DNA of 64,000 nt from Garcia nutans (Eukaryota; Streptophyta; Magnoliopsida; Malpighiales; Euphorbiaceae), in assembly GCA_947685225.1 (NCBI GenBank), contig CANTUV010000037.1, positions 29,903,001 to 29,967,000 on the forward strand. The letters run 5' to 3'. Positions 45,501 through 56,510 of this stretch are shown piece by piece. Each line of letters begins with the position of its first letter. Positions within the stretch are counted from its first letter, which is position 1. The notes beneath the pieces were generated by a model that did no database searches, had not been told where the DNA came from, and saw only the letters and a list, made by a program, of their open reading frames with translations. Both the position numbers and the translations under genes were made by a program.

Positions 45501-46088
45501 GAAGCCATGGTTGTTGGCTATAATGATGAACTTTGAATATCATATTAAATGAGTATAATGGATGATGATATATTTATTGAAATAATAAAATGTAACATTT
45601 ATAAGTATGATCTTTATTGGTTGAATGTATGACATTGATATTGATATTGATATTGCATATTATCATTATGGTTTGTACTGAGTTGTTGGCTCAGCGCGAT
45701 TGTGATTCATCGCGCAGGTGATAGAGTTGATAGGGTTGAGACAGAGGATTCTTCTAGACATAGTTGAGTTTGTGCTTGAAGAGTTGGATTAGAGCTTAAA
45801 GATCAGAGAGTCAAGCTGCCAATCATGTATATAATCTATGTTTCGTAAATATCAAATTTTTATGTATTTGTACTTGTAAGTACTTGTTATAACTTCCGCT
45901 GTGTATTAATAAACGTTTTCATCTATTATATTTTATGGATTTCTTTTAAATGATTGATATTTGTTTTTATTTCTATTTCGAGATATGATTTGTGTATTTT
46001 TATATGGTGGCATTTTCTATATTCAGTATATGTATAATACGATCGTATAAGCATGCTTTGTACGTATACGGGATATAGGGGTGTTACA

Positions 46089-47480
46089 GTTTACCTGAGA
46101 GGTGCTAGCCCCGAGATGCAGGATGGACCCTCCTCCCTCTTCGTGATTCTCATCTTCATCTCTATCCTCATTTTCCTCAAAAATCTCTCATACGCCAATA
46201 GGAGATACATCAAAGTTCAAGGGTCCTACTCGAATAAACTGGATATATGATGCACCCGGTGGATAGAGAAAGGTTTCAACATCATAATCGTGTCGAGCTA
46301 ACCACCATGCATTCTCTGGCATTAATGTGATATTTAAAGTATACTCTGGGCAATTCATCGGGATCCTCTGCCGCTTGGGGCCAAGGAACCACTCATACAC
46401 TCTCTCCCCAAGAAACCAGCCACTAGACATAGGGCCGACAATGACTCGGCAGGTATGTTGAAAAGGCAATGCGGCATTCATGGAAGAAGTCCAGTTCATC
46501 CATTCTTCTGTGTTCCACCAAGCCAAATTGACCTGCAAAATGAAATAAGGTAAGTGAACTTTTATATAAATTTTAAAGTATACTAATGTTATTTTACCTG
46601 GCCCTAGGTTAAGCAACTCAAGAGATAGTGCTGGGTGTGCACATGGTGAGAGCCAGGAACTCCTACATGATCCGACAACCAAAAATTCAATCTCGGATAC
46701 CCAACTCTCTCTCGGGAAATGCCAGGCACCCTCACAAGATTATGCTCATATGCCCATACCTATAACAACAATAAAAATCAAATTCATGCAGGAATAAGAA
46801 TGGAATTGACATTGTTAGAAGAAGAACACCTCAACAACCACCATGAAGCCAACAAAAGACTTCTTATTTCTGAAAATCTTGTCTAGTCCATGATAGAGAC
46901 AGGCAAGGCCAGCTTCACCCCAGCCGTAAAGCTGTACCATACTCATATAAATAAGGGTCCTCAATATCGATAAATGGATGGCAGATTTAGTGCTGCAGAA
47001 AATGGTCAACCTGAGCAAGTACAGTAAAAATCCTCGAGCATATTGTTTGGTTGTTTCCCTACGAACCTATCTTTCATAGTTCATCCAATAACTCCGAATC
47101 GGCTCAATTTTTGTCTTGAAAGGCCCTTTTAATGATGGTTCTATAACGATTAACTTTTGAACTTCTTCGAATGTCAGAATATCATTGGTAAGAGGGACCG
47201 GAAGGCCATAGTACAGAATACCAGTTATGGTTGTATAATAGATTGGGCCAATGGTCATCTCTCCTATAGGTAGGTGAAAAGTATGGGTTAGGTCCATCCA
47301 TCGCTCCAACAATGCTTGAACTACACTCCTGTCTATCGGACACTCCTTAGATGGTAGTTACAAGATAAAACTTTCAAAATCGCAATCTCGGACAATCCAT
47401 TTTACTCGAGAGGATGCTACATCATACCATTGTCGGGCTTTATAGACACACCCTCTGCCCCGGATAACACAACGATTGCG
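46089..47480 (-). pseudogene. PMD gene of E1: exons 4, 3 and 2
   Basis: Exon 2 47480-46830 (651 nt), exon 3 46759-46598 (162 nt), exon 4 46532-46095 (438 nt); exon 2 and 3 lengths equal those of E2. Exon 2 shows WMDLTHTFHLPIGEMTIGPI and VPLTNDILTFEEVQKL. Exon 4 shows VNLAWWNTEEWMNW, FLGERVYEWFLGPKRQRIPM and ENAWWLARHDYDVETFLYPP. Exon 3 ends LT-TAG-GQ, the same stop as in E2. Exon 2 also has a TAA (about 47358) and further changes. At the position of E2's TAG 13738, this copy has CAA. Confidence 0.85.
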
Positions 47481-47660
47481 CTAACATGGAGCCAGGTAAG
47501 TTAACACAAGGTAAGTATATTATCATACTAATACTACTGATAATATTTTTTAAAACATTCCAAAATAATTTTTATGGTATTTTAATTAAATAATATTTAT
47601 TTTAATATTCATTACATACAATATTTATTTTAATAAAAATAAAAAAAAAGTTAACAGTAA
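47481..47660 (-). other. Intron 1 of the E1 PMD gene; exon 1 lost
   Basis: Matches intron 1 of E2's PMD gene (AT-rich, with repeated ACTTACC near the acceptor side). Where exon 1 should follow, Tat LTR sequence begins, so the start of the gene, its promoter and E1's polypurine tract are deleted. Confidence 0.7.
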
Positions 47661-48742
47661 AAAAAAGATAATAAATAAATAAATAAAAATCGGTGACTGA
47701 AGAATCGGCGACAAAAAATTTTCATCGCCGAAGATGAAATGGCTTGCCCGCAGGAAAAATCTGCGGTAAATTGGCCACAGGCCAATTTGTCACAGAAAAT
47801 TCCTGCGATGATTTGGCTGGCCCGAGCCCGTAGCTTGCACGCAATTCTAACAAATTCTCATAGCTGGCCCGCCAGTAGCCCGCAGCAATTTTTGCCGGCG
47901 AAATTTTTGCCAGAACAATTTTTGCCAGCACATTTTTTTTCAAAACTCAATTCTATTTGGTTTTTATTTCTTTTCCTAAATGGTTTTATTTACTTAGACA
48001 ATTAGAAGTAGGTTTTTTATTTTTCCTATAAATACCACATTAAAACATAGAAAAAAGGGGAAGGAAATTCTTGAGCTAAATTTTTTAACCGAACTTGGGA
48101 CTCTTGAATTCTTTCGGCCAAAAGAAAACCTTGAAGAAGCAAGAGGTAGTGAGGAAGCAACACCAATCCATCAAAGGCAGCCTACACTGTCTTTATTATT
48201 GTTCAACCAGAGTTCAAAGATTGTGGTAGAACTAACAACGGAGGTTTGAATCTTTATTTCTTTGCTTATATTCACAATAACTTCATTATACTATTTGATA
48301 AATTGTCCAAGCATGCATATTTTTGTTACTTGATCAATGGTTACACTTATTAGCCAAACTTTATTTAAAAACCCTAGAAAGAGTTTTTCCAAAAACCTAA
48401 TGTCTTAATGCCTGTAACACATTTTTGAAATCACAAACCCTAATTACACTTTTCTAAAAACTATAATAATCTATTTTCTTAAAAACTCTAATTAAATTAA
48501 TTTTCCAAAATCTTCACAGTAGCCTCCTCTTTCAAAATTTAATATGATAGTGATAGTTTTCTTAGAAATCCTAATTCTAATTTAAATTAAACCCTAACTT
48601 ATATAGTTGAAACCTTAATCAATTATTATTTATTATCATCGCAGTAGCCTATTCCATTAAATCACTATAGTATTAGATTATTCAAATAATGTTTTAAACA
48701 TCCAGTAGTTATATTACATATAAGTTTTTATCAAAAATCCAT
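47661..48742 (+). repeat. Truncated Tat LTR, plus orientation (E1 3' LTR or E3 5' LTR)
   Basis: Shows the Tat LTR landmarks in sense order: GGCGAC/GTCGCC GC-rich patch (47700-47910), sense TATA CCTATAAATACC (48025-48036), CTTGAAGAAGCAAGAGG region, AAACCCTAAT stretches. Both ends are missing: no TGTAGACCC start and no CTCACA end. It joins the PMD intron on the left and gag on the right. Confidence 0.75.
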
Positions 48743-48994
48743 TTTGAAGAGGTGGAGAAATAAGGTCACATTGCTCAAGAAGAGGCGTAATGAATCTGAT
48801 CAGATTAGGATGATTATAAGAGGGGTGCTGCCAAATCTTCCTGAAAGATTATCTCATACACTTCATCTTGGATTTCAAGGATCTTCTTCAAGCTGGTTTA
48901 CAAATTGAAGAGTGGGAGAGAGAGAAGAACTGCTTTTCTGCAAGAAGAAATGAGAAAGGAAATTACCAGTCTGGTAATCCAAGCACTCAAAAGA
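48743..48994 (+). pseudogene. gag: Gag scrap of a third Tat element (E3)
   Basis: About 250 bp matching gag at 2050-2300 of E1: RWRNKVTLLKKRRNESDQIR, IIRGVLPNLPERLSHTLH, EKNCFSARRNEKGNYQSGNP. A frameshift sits near 48870-48900. The left edge joins LTR sequence and the right edge joins the DUF7745-like scrap, so leader, gag start and all of pol have been lost. Confidence 0.82.
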
Positions 48995-49183
48995 TTATTT
49001 ATCTTAAAAGTCCTAGTTTTCATATCCCAAAAAGAAGCCAAGGCATGTAAGAAGGGCTGGTCCAATTTAACATTTTGAAAGCATTTCAAGACATTGAGTT
49101 GAGACCATAAAAGTAGTTCCCATTGTGTTACGTTGATGCTTTTAAACAAATTCTTCAATTTTTCTCAAATTGGCCTCAATCAT
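48995..49183 (-). pseudogene. DUF7745-like scrap of E3
   Basis: Minus strand from an ATG at 49183: NVTQWELLLWSQLNVLKCFQ, LDQPFLHALASFWDMKTRTF, KINN, then abruptly the gag scrap. It aligns with the start of exon 1 in E1 and E2. Confidence 0.8.
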
Positions 49184-49664
49184 TATTGCACCTAATAGCC
49201 ATAATTAATTCAAGTTGATAACGGCAGAAGCTGAAATTAAGGGATTTGAAATTATTTTGAATTAGTTACAATGAATTTGAAGGAAAATTGAAGTTGTTTT
49301 GATTGTGCAAGGTTTATCTCCATAGAAGAATTATTGCTTGGAATGTCTTGAATGAAGGATTATGACTAATTTATATAATTGTTGGTTTGTATGCCAAAGC
49401 ACGAAAGGAATGGGCTGCAATTTGAATCCAAGATGCGCATGGAAAGGAGTCTAAGATTGGGTGGTGACTGAGTATATTATGGTTTTTTTAATCCATTCTA
49501 TGACAAAACCAAAGTTGGGATCGTCATGAGCCCCTATACATATATATATATATATAAGTATACAGAAAAGCAAAAGTGAAAAAATTTATAAAATGAAAAG
49601 TCAAAGGAATAGAAGTCATTGTTATTATTATTACAATTTTTATTTAATATAAGTTTTTACAATT
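49184..49664 (-). promoter_or_regulatory. Upstream region of the E3 DUF7745-like scrap, TATA and (TA)n
   Basis: Minus strand TATATAAAT at 49369-49377, about 190 bp before the ATG, is the third instance of this motif. A (TA)n microsatellite lies at about 49540-49557. The rest is AT-rich and I see nothing else in it. Confidence 0.5.
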
Positions 49665-50602
49665 TTGTCACTGCAAGGAAGGAGGCGGTCCATAGTAAAA
49701 AAAAAGCCTTAAGAAAATCATTGCCCATTGCAGGAGGGGGCATATCATCCGTCCAATGGCCACTTGAAGAAAAAGCACATGAACCCTAAAAATTGATTCT
49801 ATCATCACTTGAAAAGGGAGGAGGCATATCATGGATATTAGACCGAGGCCCCTTTGATGAAGAAGCACTTCGATCCCTCATGCCCCAAAATTGGAAGTAT
49901 CAAAAATCTCATAACTCTTGTTGATGCAATTCTTCAAAATGGGAGGATGATGGCAACTGGTGGCTAACTCTTCCTAAAGCTTTTTGTTTTGTTACTAAAG
50001 CATCAGCTGTGAGCTAGACAAGGTAAGGGTAAGTTCATACATTTTCATGCATACATACAAGCATATATGTCATTATGGAATTAGAGAGCAAACCAAGTAA
50101 TTCAGATTGAAGCCTTGCGAATAAAATGACATGTTTAAATAAGAGGGTGCATGTGGAGAAAACTACCCTTGCATCAGACTATCATACAGAGGAAAAGCTC
50201 CATAACCAGAGGAGCCAACAGCCTGCAATGATCATACAAATAGTAAACACAAATTAAGAAGAAACAACTGCAGTGATAAAATAATAAATACCTGGGAGGT
50301 GCCAACCCCAGGGTTGCCATGCGAATGGGAAAAAGGCTCACCCTCATTCTCTTACCCGTCTTCACCTTCTTCCTCATATTCCTCATCCTCTCCTTCCTCC
50401 ACTACCATTTCTTCTTCTTCACCACTAGAAAGCTAGAGAACGCCAGCAGGTGACACTTCAAAATTTAACAGCTGATCTCGGATAAATTGACCATCTGGTA
50501 TGAACATCGAGGCCATCACGGTAGCCGCTCGAATAAGGTTCTAGCATCGACATGGTTTTTAGCACAAATAATGGAATGTCGGCTGGTACTCTCTGTCCAA
50601 TA
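49665..50602 (-). pseudogene. PMD gene scrap of E3 (exons 4-6)
   Basis: Minus strand from 50602: GQRVPADIPLFVLK and MSMLEPY (middle of exon 4), an acidic stretch, the exon end GVGTSQ and a donor near 50292, a shortened exon 5 (about 50233-50165), coiled-coil-like QEELATSCHHPPI region and the C-terminal MPPPLQWAMIFLRL, out of frame. Exons 1-3 are missing because another LTR starts at about 50603. Confidence 0.75.
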
Positions 50603-52053
50603 TGCCAAATTTTTGAAATTTTTTAATTTTTGAAAATTTAATAAAATAAATTATAATTTAATATGATAAATTAAATTAATGGTTTTAAATGAAAAATGAA
50701 GATATTTTAAATGAAAAAGTAGAATATATATGTGATATATATGTAAAATATACATAAAATATAAAGTAAATACTTTTTAAAAGAAAAATCAAAGTCTAAT
50801 GGCATTTTTGTAAATAAATTTTAGAAATTTAAAATTAATAAAATAATTCAAAAATAAATTATTTTTGAATAGATGATGGATTTTTAGTCTTTTAATTTCT
50901 TTAATAAATAATTAAATTATTAATTATTAAATTATTATAAAATATATATATGTTTATAATTAAAAGATGAAAGGAAAGAGAAATTAAAAAAAATAGTCTT
51001 TTTCTTCGTCTTCTTCTTCTTGGGCGAACCACCATAGGAGAAAGCTCAAGGATTTTTCTTCTTCTTAGCTCCAAGAATTGAAGGATTCCAAGGTCCAAAG
51101 AAGATTTTTAGTGATTTCCACTTGAAAAGTAAGTTCTTTAGTTTTTTCTTTGGATTTCCATGAAAATTTTGAATATGTGAGATGTTGGATTTTTAAGTAG
51201 TATGTTATAATTGTTAGAATTGGTGTGCATGAAGTTATTTTGGGTAGTTATTAATGATTTTAAGGTTGAATTGAAGAAATGGTTGAATTTGGATAAAGAA
51301 TGGTGAAGAGAGAGAATTTAGGGTTATGGACTGTTAGGGTTTGAGAAATCATGGTTTTTAATCATGCAAATTGGTTTTAACTGAGTTGTTTTGGTGCTTA
51401 AACAAGTATTTTAAAGTCAAATATTGGATTTGGTTGTGTTTGGTTGGAGCTTGAGAATGGAAGTGTGATTTAGGGTTTTAGAAAATGATTTTTCCAAAGT
51501 TGTTGAATTGTATAATTTTATTGGTTTAATCTTGTTGTTGGTGATATAAGTGATGAATATAAGCTTAAAATGATTAATGGATTGTGTTGGAATAGAAAAT
51601 CTTCAATGGGGGAAGGTTATGCCAATTTAGGGTTTTGTGTATAAGAGTATGTTTTTGTAATGTAAATGGGTTAAATGTATTAAAATATATTTCTAATAAT
51701 ATAAATAAACTTAATATATTAAATTGAATGGCTGATAAGTGTATAATTGAAGATATTTTTGTTCCTATTTCTTAATATATTTATTATCAAATTGAGATTC
51801 TAGGAACATTTGACATGTTGGGACCTTAACATTATTTAGGCTAGAATCACGGACGAAAGATAAGGGAAGAAGCTATTTTGGGCAAATTCTTCAAGTGACA
51901 TGCCCAGTGACATGGGCATGTCAATAGCCGTGTCATTCAACTACTTTACAGAAGCTTCGACACACCTAAAGACATGGGTGTGTCATTGAACGTGGCATTA
52001 CTCCTGATTTACAGAAGCTGTGACATGCCCAATGACACGGGTGTGTCCCTGAT
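50603..52053 (+). repeat. LTR-like segment of unclear family, truncated
   Basis: A 1.45-kb AT-rich block that starts where PMD sequence ends and stops where another LTR begins. It has chromovirus-LTR architecture: A/T-rich U3-like part, CTTCTTCTTC tract, splice-donor-like AAAGTAAGTTC (51128), AGGGTTTT pieces and a GACATG..GGCATGTC / GACACG module (51895-52045). Its start is not certain (TGCCAAATTTTTG at 50603 is a candidate). No coding sequence. Confidence 0.5.
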
Positions 52054-52579
52054 TGTAACACCCCTTCCCGACCTACGTGTGTAAGCTGAGTAGAGGCGCC
52101 ACACTAACCTAATGTTGCTACCAATTTTACTTAGTCAAATTTTAGTTCCAATTTTTATAGAAATTTTGCCATAGTTTCACTTAAAAATTGAGTCCCAAGT
52201 GTCGACAAAACTGGTTTTTTTTTTTCTGATTTTTGAAAATATTTTTACACAAACCAATGCAACTAAAATCATTCTCAGTACACTTCCAAAAAATCCCCCT
52301 TATAACCTCAACTACAACCTGCAAAAAGGATTTACACTTCTTGTAACACCCCCATATCCAATGCCCACACACTACAACCACAACAATGTAGCATAAGTGC
52401 ATCAAACATAGGGATGTTACGGTTTTCTTAATATTCAAAACACTTTAAACTTGATACAATACCCTTATCATTATACATTATAGAAAAGTAGATCATTTAC
52501 TTATAAAACAAAACATATTAGTTATATATATATATACATTTAAATATTACCCAGCGAAAGTTATAAAATATGTACATAT
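52054..52579 (-). repeat. Inverted fragment of a chromovirus LTR 3' end with an extra tail
   Basis: Minus sense: CCGCTG-like body (AACTTTCGCTGGGTAATATT), ...GGGGGTGTTACA, then a 288-bp tail ending GGGAAGGGGTGTTACA. The tail (52054-52341) is the inverted repeat of 54973-55260 in the TkB 5' LTR. The part 52342-52579 resembles the end of the LTR at 62000-62213. The two TGTTACA ends in one fragment show an LTR boundary that moved. Confidence 0.75.
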
Positions 52580-55260
52580 TGTAATATCCTCATTTATGCC
52601 CTAGAAGTTTTGCATATTGTTGTTGTTGTTATTGTTATAAATTGGATTGAATGTATATGATGGGATAAGAAAAGAAATTGGGAGGAGAATGCTTGTGTAT
52701 ATGTGTATTGGGAAAGAATTAGGGTTTAGAGAGAATGGTATATATTGTGTATATGAGGATATATATAACATATAAATGGGTCAAAGGAAGAGTCAAAGGA
52801 AGAGAGATATTTTTATGTTATATGTGTAATTACTATCATGGGCATACATGAGACAAAAGTTAAATTAAATGATTAAGGGTAATTAAGTAATTGCTTGAAT
52901 TGGAACTCTTGGTGGAGATTTAAAAGAAGAGTTGACTTTGGTTTATTCATAATTTCTTCTTCTTCTTCATGTGTGTGGCCGGCTCCTCCATAGAGAAAGG
53001 AAAGCAAGTGGTGAAGAGAGGATCTTGATGTGTTGAGCTCAAATTGAAGGAAGATTAAGTGTTTAAGTGTTGATTCAAGAAGTTTTAACTAAGGTAAGAT
53101 CTTTCCTTTGATTTCTTTCCTACTTTTGAAGTGGTATGGGAAGTTAATTAGGGTTTGATGATTTGATGATGAGATGTGTTTATGATTTATTCTCAAGTGT
53201 TGAAATGGAATTAAAGATAAGAAGCTAGGTTGGTGTTGGTGATGGAAGAGTAAGAGTGTGTTTAGTGAATTCTTTTTCTGTTTTACAATTAGTAAAGGCT
53301 GTAACTTGTATGATTTTTAATTAATTATAGAAAAATGTTCTTGAAGTGAATTTTTGATATGTTGTGCCTCTATGAGTCTAGAATGACTGAAAAATATGTT
53401 GATTCGATTTTGGAATGGTTATGAGTTTAGAAAGATTATTTTTAGTAGAACTGTTCCAGCAGGTACCTTAACTGAGACAGCTATATTTCGGGATTTTTAA
53501 TAAAATGTAGAAAAATCATATCCAATTGAATTTTGGATATGTTGTTGCTTAGTGAGTCTAGTATTTGAGAAAAATAATTTAGAACCACTTTGATTGAATT
53601 TGATTTATGGAATTCACAAAGTTCAGAACTGCTGCCAGGATGCAGGGCAATTGGGGCAGTCTGGTTAGGTGAACTATTTGACCAAGATTTTGTGTTTAGT
53701 TTGATCTGAAATTTTAAAGGAATGATTTTAAGATACAAAACTAAATTCTGTAAAAATTGTAGAATTTTTAATCAAGTAGATTATTTTATACAATTTTTCA
53801 AAATAAGGATAAAATGGAGTCTAAAACCAGAATGTATTATTCATATGAATCATATCAATTGTTCTTTGCCCTAATTGCATTGTTGAGATTGAACAATGTT
53901 ATGTTATGCATTGTGAATGGTTATGTGTTTCATGAATAATATACATTGAAATTGAAATAATAATTCAAATAAGACATGATATGAGACAATGCCATTGTGA
54001 TTGGCTATGATGATGATATTGAAAGAAAGAAGGCATGTTTGCCTAAATGTGATGAGAATTTGAGAATGGAAATGGTAACTATATAATAAATGAATTGTTT
54101 GTTTAATATGTTATTCAGTTTCAGAGTTCTGGATTTGGGTGGCATGCCTAAGAAATGATGAAAGGTAACAGTCTTGCCGGGTTGAGGATCTCCTCATATG
54201 TGTTGAGTTGATGGTCCAAGAGACTGGGTCTGTTACACTATGAGAATTGTGAATATAAGATATATGATTTGTAATAGTCTTGCCGGGTTGAGGATCTCCT
54301 CATATGTGTTGAGTGATGGTCCAAGAGACTGGGTCTGTTACACTATCCATGGATAGAGATACATGTATATACATTGCCTACGGGCGTGATTATTGTGACT
54401 ATGAACCAAATCAGTAACTCTGAACTCTGAATATCGTATTAAATACTTGTTGGGCCCATAGGTGTCAAGGTTATATGAATGTCCTAAATAATGTTATGAG
54501 TTAATGAAATGAGATGTTGGTTATTGAGTATGATTGAGTAATGTTGAATGTGGAAAGATGTTGAAATGGGGTATACTCATATGACTATGATTTGTGAAAT
54601 GCATAATTATGTGATTAACTTTATATTTATGATGTTGATCTTATCAATAACATATGTGGCATTGCATTACATTAAAGCATACCATTAGCATGTTTTATCT
54701 TACTAAGCCTTTGGCTTAGCGCGATAGTGTTTAATCGCGCAGGTAATAGAGTTGATAGAGTTGAACCCGAGAGTTCATCAAGACCAAGTGAGAGTAGACC
54801 TTGAAGAATCCATTTTGGGAGCTTAAAGATCAAAGTAGACTTGCCAATCATGTATATTTCTTTATATTTTGTAAAGAAATGTTTAGTATGTAAATATGTA
54901 AATATTTTATAACTTCCGCTGTGTAATATTTAAATATAGGGATTGTCACAAAACCTTTATGTTATGTTGCACTAGAAGTGTAAATTCTTTTTGCAGGTTG
55001 TAGTTGAGGTTACAAGGGGGATTTATTGGGAGTGTACTGAGAATGATTTTGTTTGCATTGGTTTGTGTAAAATGTTTTTAAAAATAAGAAAAAAATCGGT
55101 TTTGTCGACACTTGGGACTCAATTTTTAGGCGAAACTATGGCAAAATTTTTGAAAAAAAAAATCGGAACTAAAATTTGACTAAGTAAAATTGGTAGCAAC
55201 ATTAGGTTAGTGTGGTGCCTCTACTCAGCTTACACATGTAGGTCGGGAAGGGGTGTTACA
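52580..55260 (+). repeat. 5' LTR of TkB (2681 bp) with 288-bp extra tail
   Basis: Starts TGTAATATCCTC and ends GGGGTGTTACA. Its first 895 bp are nearly identical to the LTR at 60101. 53476-53964 is absent from that LTR. The last 288 bp (54973-55260) are unlike that LTR's end but are the inverted copy of 52054-52341. Internal marks: two 90-bp repeats (54166-54352) and double hairpin (54703-54740). Confidence 0.92.
54166..54352 (+). repeat. Two tandem units with CTTGCCGGGTTGAGGATCTC in TkB LTR
   Basis: Each unit runs (A)CAGTCTTGCCGGGTTGAGG ... GGTCCAAGAGACTGGGTCTG-TTACACTAT, about 115 bp apart. The shared LTR has the same pair at 61204-61386, and the unit is the reverse complement of the 23465-23640 and 31036-31205 repeats of TkA. 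Confidence 0.85.
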
Positions 55261-55267
55261 ATTGTTT

Positions 55268-55280
55268 TGGTATCAGAGCC
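55268..55280 (+). other. Primer-binding site of TkB
   Basis: TGGTATCAGAGCC, seven bases inside the LTR end; the initiator tRNA-Met complement usual in chromoviruses. Confidence 0.95.
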
Positions 55281-55404
55281 TAGGTTTGAGATTCTCAACC
55301 TAGGTAAAATGTGATAAAAAGACTATTTTGATTTAAAAAAAAATGGTTTTTGAATAACATATATGTTTGGGATTGGCAACCTCTGATCTTTAATAAGATG
55401 TAGT

Positions 55405-55421
55405 ATGTTGTGTTTGCAGAC
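55405..55421 (+). promoter_or_regulatory. Putative 3' splice acceptor before gag (TkB)
   Basis: TGTTGTGTTTGCAG lies 12 bp before the gag ATG, and TkC has GCTGTGTTTGCAG at the same place (62357-62369). Together with GGTAAG donors in the LTR it suggests that a leader intron is removed from the RNA. TkA has lost the AG. Confidence 0.5.
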
Positions 55422-55431
55422 TTAGGTTGTG

Positions 55432-56484
55432 ATGGATTCTCACTCACGACAGTCGGTTGAGGGTAGTGCCGAGAGTATTGCCCCTGATGATGGAGCTAGG
55501 GTTGTTAGTGTTGAGGAGGCACCTGCTTCGGTGTCAGGGAGATCAGCTGGGGAGGAGGTTCCGCCAGCTTGGGTTAGGCATGTGATAGAGGCTTTGAGGC
55601 CAGCATCAGTGCAACCACAGCCACCACCACCACCCCCACAGCCTTTGGTAGCAGTGAGGCAATATGATAAACTAAGGAAGTTTGGAGCAGAGGATTTTAT
55701 AGGTACTACTGATCCAGTTGTGGCTGAGCAATGGTTAGACAAAGTTCAGAGAATATTTGTTCAGTTGCAAGCCACCCCTGAGGAAAAGTTTGACTATGCA
55801 AGATCTTTGCTGCAGAAGGATGCCTACGATTGGTGGAGGACAGTGCCCCATTCTATGGATGATCCACCAACTTTGTCATATGCTGATTTTCTGAGGGAAT
55901 TTGAGTTGAAGTATACTCCTAGGGAGTATAAAGACATGAAGAAGATGGAGTTCTTGAGCTTGAAGCAAGACAGCAAGACTGTTACTGAGTATGAAGTTGA
56001 GTTTATTCGACTGAGTCAGTATGCTGGGGGTATCATTGCTGATGAGATAGATAGATGCAGGAGATTTGAAGAGGGGTTAAGGCCTTCTCTTATATGTCAT
56101 GTGGCTGGTTCAAGATATAATGATTTTTCTCAGCTTGTGGCAGCAGCTCGCAGTGTGGAGAGAGCTCAAGTTATTGCAGCTGCTTCAGAGGAAGAGACTA
56201 GAGTTAGGAGGCCCCAGTTTGAGGCAGGGTCTTCTTCTGCAAAGAGAGGAAAAGGGAGTTTTGTTCCTCGGGGTGGTAGGAGCCAGAGACCAGTGGGTAG
56301 GTCAGTGCAGTTACAGAGACAGAGATTTAGACCTGCAGCTTCAGTAGCGAGTGCTCCTACTCCTGGAGTTCAGAGATCCACCCTACCTGTGTGTAACCAG
56401 TGTGGTGGTAGACATGGGGGCGTTTGTTGGAGGTATAGTAGATCAGGGGTATGTTCAGGTGTGGATCACCTGATCACTTTGTGA
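55432..56484 (+). pseudogene. gag: TkB gag, frameshifted in the zinc knuckle
   Basis: Open for 350 codons from ATG 55432: proline-rich stretch, capsid core GAEDFIGTTDPVVAEQWLDK, FDYARSLLQKDAYDWWRTVP, YTPREYKDMKKMEFLSLKQD, DEIDRCRRFEEGL, then an Arg/Ser-rich linker and a first CX2C...C cluster (CNQCGGRHGGVC). One T is missing at about 56456 relative to TkC, which shifts the frame inside CX2CX4HX4C and ends it at TGA. A TAG at 56508 follows in the original frame. Confidence 0.92.
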
Positions 56485-56510
56485 GAGACTGTCCTGAGAG
56501 ACAGGAATAG

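Larger units (their letters stand above)
43719..46088 (+). mobile_element. Chromovirus solo LTR S3 (TSD GTTTA)
   Basis: TGTAATATCCC...GGTGTTACA flanked by GTTTA (43714-43718, 46089-46093). It landed in the first bases of the intron after PMD exon 4, inside the GTAAAC donor. Landmarks: CCCTAGAAGTTTT, promoter inverted repeat (about 43827-43860), donor GGTAAGTTCTC (44174), GGCCATGGCCGTGG module (44505-44640), a duplicated 51-bp GCTCAAGGTAAGTAC unit (44823-44895), three 105-bp repeats (45203-45500), double hairpin (45678-45716) and AATAAA (about 45908). Confidence 0.93.

Noticed and set aside
45225..45536. 103-codon ORF with three internal repeats
   Set aside because: It is the 105-bp tandem array inside solo LTR S3 read in one frame; unit spacing is 104 and 105 bp, so the frame is not maintained by design.
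55268..55280. tRNA-Met-like sequence
   Set aside because: Only the 13-nt complement of the tRNA 3' end is present; it is a primer-binding site, not a tRNA gene.
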